This document shows, one piece after another, positions 55,759 to 58,151 of a DNA stretch of 58,151 bases (its first letter is position 1; every line of letters begins with the position of its first letter). The notes under the pieces are model-generated. The model saw only the letters and a program-made list of their open reading frames with translations, was not told the origin of the DNA and searched no databases. Source of the stretch: CAZIKF01 sp964539825 (GTDB lineage: Bacteria; Muiribacteriota; UBA6191); contig CAZIKF010000032.1 in assembly GCA_964539825.1 (NCBI GenBank), positions 1 through 58,151 on the forward strand, read 5' to 3'. The translations under genes were made by a program, and so were the position numbers.

Positions 55759-57869
55759 AGTTCTTCCGTACCCAGCGCGAGCTGTTGATAATCACGGACC
55801 TTATCATAATTTTCACCGGCCTCCGAAAATTTGTTTCCAAGCTCTTCAAAGCCTTCCTGAAGCTTATTCTCAGAATCAAATTTTACAATGATATCCATGA
55901 TTTTCCGATCGAGGGTTTCCAAATCCTTGAGCTCATGCCCGAGGTAGCCCAGAACCATTTCCAGCTCGCCCACAACACGCTCGAATAACTTGATCTTCTG
56001 ACCTAATAACCGAATGATATATTCCTCGATGGTTCCTTTGAGATAGAGATTGATAATCAAGACTTCGCGTGTCTGACCCAAGCGATGTACCCTCCCTATT
56101 CTCTGCTCAACTTTCATAGGATTCCAGGGTAAATCAAAATTAACCAAAATCCTGGCAAACTGCAGATTCCACCCTTCAGCCCCACTATCAGTGCTAAGCA
56201 GGACGGGAGCAGAGCCTCGAAAGCGCTCCACGGCCTCGCTTTTCTTCTTGGAACTCATTTCTCCATGAAAAAGGGCTGTCTCCAATCCCATGCCTTCTAT
56301 CATTTTTCTCAGGGCCTCTTGTGTACCTCGAAACTGGGTAAAGATCAGGATCTTTTCATCATCTTGTCTGGATTCCAATAGATCCTTTAATTCTCTGAAC
56401 TTTCTGGATTTGCTGGCTCCTACACAAAGTTCCTGGATAGACTCAAAAAGATCGACTACATCTGCCGGAAAATCACCTCGGCTTAACAAACCCTCCAGGG
56501 AACCAGCCAGTGCCTGAGGTGAAGAACATGCTAGTTTTTGTAGCAGCATCAAAGTCAGGGGATTGAGAAGAGAGCCGGGATCAGCGCTTCTGGGATAGTA
56601 TCTTTGTAGTAGAGAACTAAGAGAATGGTAGATTTTAAGCTCTTCCTCAAGCGGTTCAACCTCTCTAAGAATCACTCTTCGCTGGGGAAGATTGAGACGG
56701 GATTTTGCACGGGAGCTGCGAATCATCGCCTTGGCAAGATTACTTCTCAAGGTTTTAACGTTTACCGGCATTCTCCCCCCGGAGGGATTCATATAGCGCT
56801 TGCGAAACTGACGCCTGGTTCCCAGGACACCGGGAGCCACAAGATAGATCAAATTATAAAGTTCTATCAGGTCGTTTTGAATTGGGGTTGCTGTCAAAAG
56901 CAGCAGGAATCGGGAAGTTAATCCCTTCACAAATTGGAAATTCTGCGTCTTGCGATTCTTCAGCCGATGAGATTCATCAACGATAATCATGTCAAAACGG
57001 CGCCGATGTAGAGTCGAACGAAAAGTTTTCGTTTTTGCCGTATCTAGAGACATGATCAAGAACTTGTCATCACCAGCGGAACTAAGGGAACTCGCGATTG
57101 AGAAACGAATTTTAAATTTGGACCACATTTCCTGACGCCATTGCATGGTCAGGGACGCGGGTGTCAAAATCAGGCAACTGTTAAGCTGTCCTCTCAGCAG
57201 GTACTCCCGCAGGATCATACCAGCTTCGATCGTCTTACCCAGACCCACTTCATCCGCCAACAAAGCCCGACCGCGACATTCAAACAGCACCTTTCTTACA
57301 ACCCGGGTCTGGTGAGGAAAGTGCTCTACATCATCAAGTCCCTGCACTCCCAGAAGTTCGCTCCCTTCCAGGAAACTCTGCAGCGCATACTCTTTGAGAG
57401 CACCTATAGCCCATTTCTGATCGATTGAATCCGAAGTAGTCTGCTTCTGTAAGTCAGAAACCAATTTCTGAAGATTCTCCTCGGTGGTATGTTGGTAACT
57501 CTGGTCCAACTCGGGACCTGATTCAGAGGCGAATAATTCCCTGACCACATCTTTGAGGCGATCTGGATTCACTGGCAGCTCTACATAGATGCGGCGAAGA
57601 TCATTTCTCATGCGCATCAGCCTGAGTGAGGCACCTGGCTCAAATCCAAGTTTCTGGCATAAGTCCTTGAGTTCTACGCAAAGGAGGAAGGCATTGTCTT
57701 TACGATAGGTTGCCTCAAAAATTCTCTCTGAAATCACCATTTCAGCGGTGCCGAGGTCCCTCAAAAAAGAGAAAAACGACCGAGCCTCGTAATCCACCTG
57801 GAGGATTCCGTTCTCCAGGAAGTGATCGGTGAGTGTGACTTGAATTTCCTGCTGAATTTCAGATTGCAT
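55755..57869 (-). CDS. SNF2/RapA-type ATP-dependent helicase (YqhH-like)
   Basis: 704 residues from the ATG at 57869 (a TTG at 57908 would add 13). The N-terminal ~160 residues are unassigned. SNF2 core: PHQ near 185, Walker A ADEVGLGKTIEAG at 205-217, ILTPASLTMQW, DESH at 298-301, TATPIQN at 326-332. The C-terminal RecA lobe has ILIFTQFRGTQEAL, LLSTDSGAEGWNLQFA and FDLPWNPMKVEQRIGRVHRLGQ. A final helical region (about 630-700) follows. Such enzymes translocate on double-stranded DNA and remodel bound proteins; RapA acts on RNA polymerase. A TATAAT lies 15 nt before the ATG and could give a very short leader. First gene of the coaD-containing operon. Confidence 0.9.
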   Translation of the reverse strand: MQSEIQQEIQVTLTDHFLENGILQVDYEARSFFSFLRDLGTAEMVISERIFEATYRKDNAFLLCVELKDLCQKLGFEPGASLRLMRMRNDLRRIYVELPVNPDRLKDVVRELFASESGPELDQSYQHTTEENLQKLVSDLQKQTTSDSIDQKWAIGALKEYALQSFLEGSELLGVQGLDDVEHFPHQTRVVRKVLFECRGRALLADEVGLGKTIEAGMILREYLLRGQLNSCLILTPASLTMQWRQEMWSKFKIRFSIASSLSSAGDDKFLIMSLDTAKTKTFRSTLHRRRFDMIIVDESHRLKNRKTQNFQFVKGLTSRFLLLLTATPIQNDLIELYNLIYLVAPGVLGTRRQFRKRYMNPSGGRMPVNVKTLRSNLAKAMIRSSRAKSRLNLPQRRVILREVEPLEEELKIYHSLSSLLQRYYPRSADPGSLLNPLTLMLLQKLACSSPQALAGSLEGLLSRGDFPADVVDLFESIQELCVGASKSRKFRELKDLLESRQDDEKILIFTQFRGTQEALRKMIEGMGLETALFHGEMSSKKKSEAVERFRGSAPVLLSTDSGAEGWNLQFARILVNFDLPWNPMKVEQRIGRVHRLGQTREVLIINLYLKGTIEEYIIRLLGQKIKLFERVVGELEMVLGYLGHELKDLETLDRKIMDIIVKFDSENKLQEGFEELGNKFSEAGENYDKVRDYQQLALGTEEL

Positions 57870-57989
57870 AGGCAAAGATCGAACATTATATACCTGAATG
57901 GAGATCAAATGTCGGACTAAAGGGCAGCCCTACTCGAGATGGAACTACGAAGATCCTCTCGTCCCTGAGCGACAATCTTGATTGAGATC

Positions 57990-58018
57990 TTGTAACCCCT
58001 GAGAGGGATTGATATATT
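57990..58018 (+). promoter_or_regulatory. promoter of the tRNA-Arg gene
   Basis: TTGTAA (57990-57995), 17-bp spacer, TATATT (58013-58018), predicted start near 58025, about 53 nt upstream of the mature tRNA. It lies in the 169-bp region shared with the divergent helicase operon; nothing else is evident there. Confidence 0.65.
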
Positions 58019-58077
58019 GGCGATTCTTTAAGCCTTGCCGCGAAACGAAGTCTAAGAGGATTGTGACAAGGATTTTT

Positions 58078-58151
58078 GCACCCGTAGCTCAGTCGGATAG
58101 AGCGTTTGATTGCGGATCAAGAGGTCACAAGTTCGAATCTTGTCGGGTGTA
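58078..58151 (+). tRNA. tRNA-Arg (anticodon GCG)
   Basis: 74 nt forming a full cloverleaf: acceptor GCACCCG with CGGGTGT (first pair G-U), D stem GCTC/GAGC with loop AGTCGGATA, anticodon stem TTTGA/TCAAG with loop TTGCGGA, T stem ACAAG/CTTGT with loop TTCGAAT, discriminator A. Anticodon GCG at positions 34-36 reads the arginine codon CGC. The window ends at the discriminator, so whether CCA is encoded cannot be seen. Confidence 0.95.

Overview
The window comes from a diderm (Gram-negative-type) bacterium. It encodes an LptF/LptG-type lipopolysaccharide permease, a beta-barrel-like protein, pseudopilins with a GspE/PilB ATPase, and very large exported Ig-fold proteins. Genes are dense and many overlap by 4 nt (ATGA). 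TTG start codons with good Shine-Dalgarno sequences are common. I cannot fix the phylum. The rnhB / FliK-like / small FlhB-like cluster, the rplU-prp-rpmA order and the HAD-IG 5'-nucleotidase point towards a spirochaete-like or deeply branching 'delta-type' lineage rather than a gamma- or betaproteobacterium. There is one 100-N assembly gap (14398-14497), inside a giant repetitive gene.

Left part (1-7.1 kb). The 3' end of a possible NlpC/P60-like gene is followed by a RimK glutamate ligase with its usual companions, an AstE-like deacylase and a RimB-like retropepsin. Then come two neighbouring exported glycine-zipper proteins of unknown function, SurE and a DUF167 protein. From 7.2 to 32.5 kb the minus strand is dominated by surface proteins: a 3.8-kilo-residue lipoprotein made mostly of IPT/TIG-like and Big_5-like Ig folds, and two tandem paralogues of about 1,730 residues with FlgD-Ig-like C-termini. 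Between them lie an exported EcsC-TerB protein and a cytosolic HAD-IG nucleotidase.

Middle part (32.7-43 kb) is mostly housekeeping. On the minus strand is rnhB with a FliK-like and an orphan FlhB-C-terminal protein. On the plus strand are hpt-rng, a strong sigma70-type promoter driving rplU-prp-rpmA, two membrane proteins, an ACT protein with its PFL/DUF711 partner, a 514-bp repeat-filled intergenic region, and lptG.

Right part (43-58 kb). Minus-strand operons carry a type II secretion / type IV pilus-like set: GspE-like ATPase followed by an outer-membrane candidate, and, in a separate operon, a degenerate class III cyclase-like membrane protein, a HEAT protein, a fusion of the prepilin-peptidase N-terminal domain to a pseudopilin, and a second pseudopilin. 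Further right, a tightly overlapping operon runs SNF2 helicase, YqhG-like partner, TPR protein, an acidic protein with eleven DDLLPP-type motifs, another TPR protein, coaD. A tRNA-Arg with anticodon GCG ends the window.

The most unusual items are the PilD-pseudopilin fusion (47151-48194), the DDLLPP repeat protein (52848-54161), a Prp protease beside an L27 with no extension to cleave, and two intergenic 9-bp-period TTCC arrays that each end in a hairpin.
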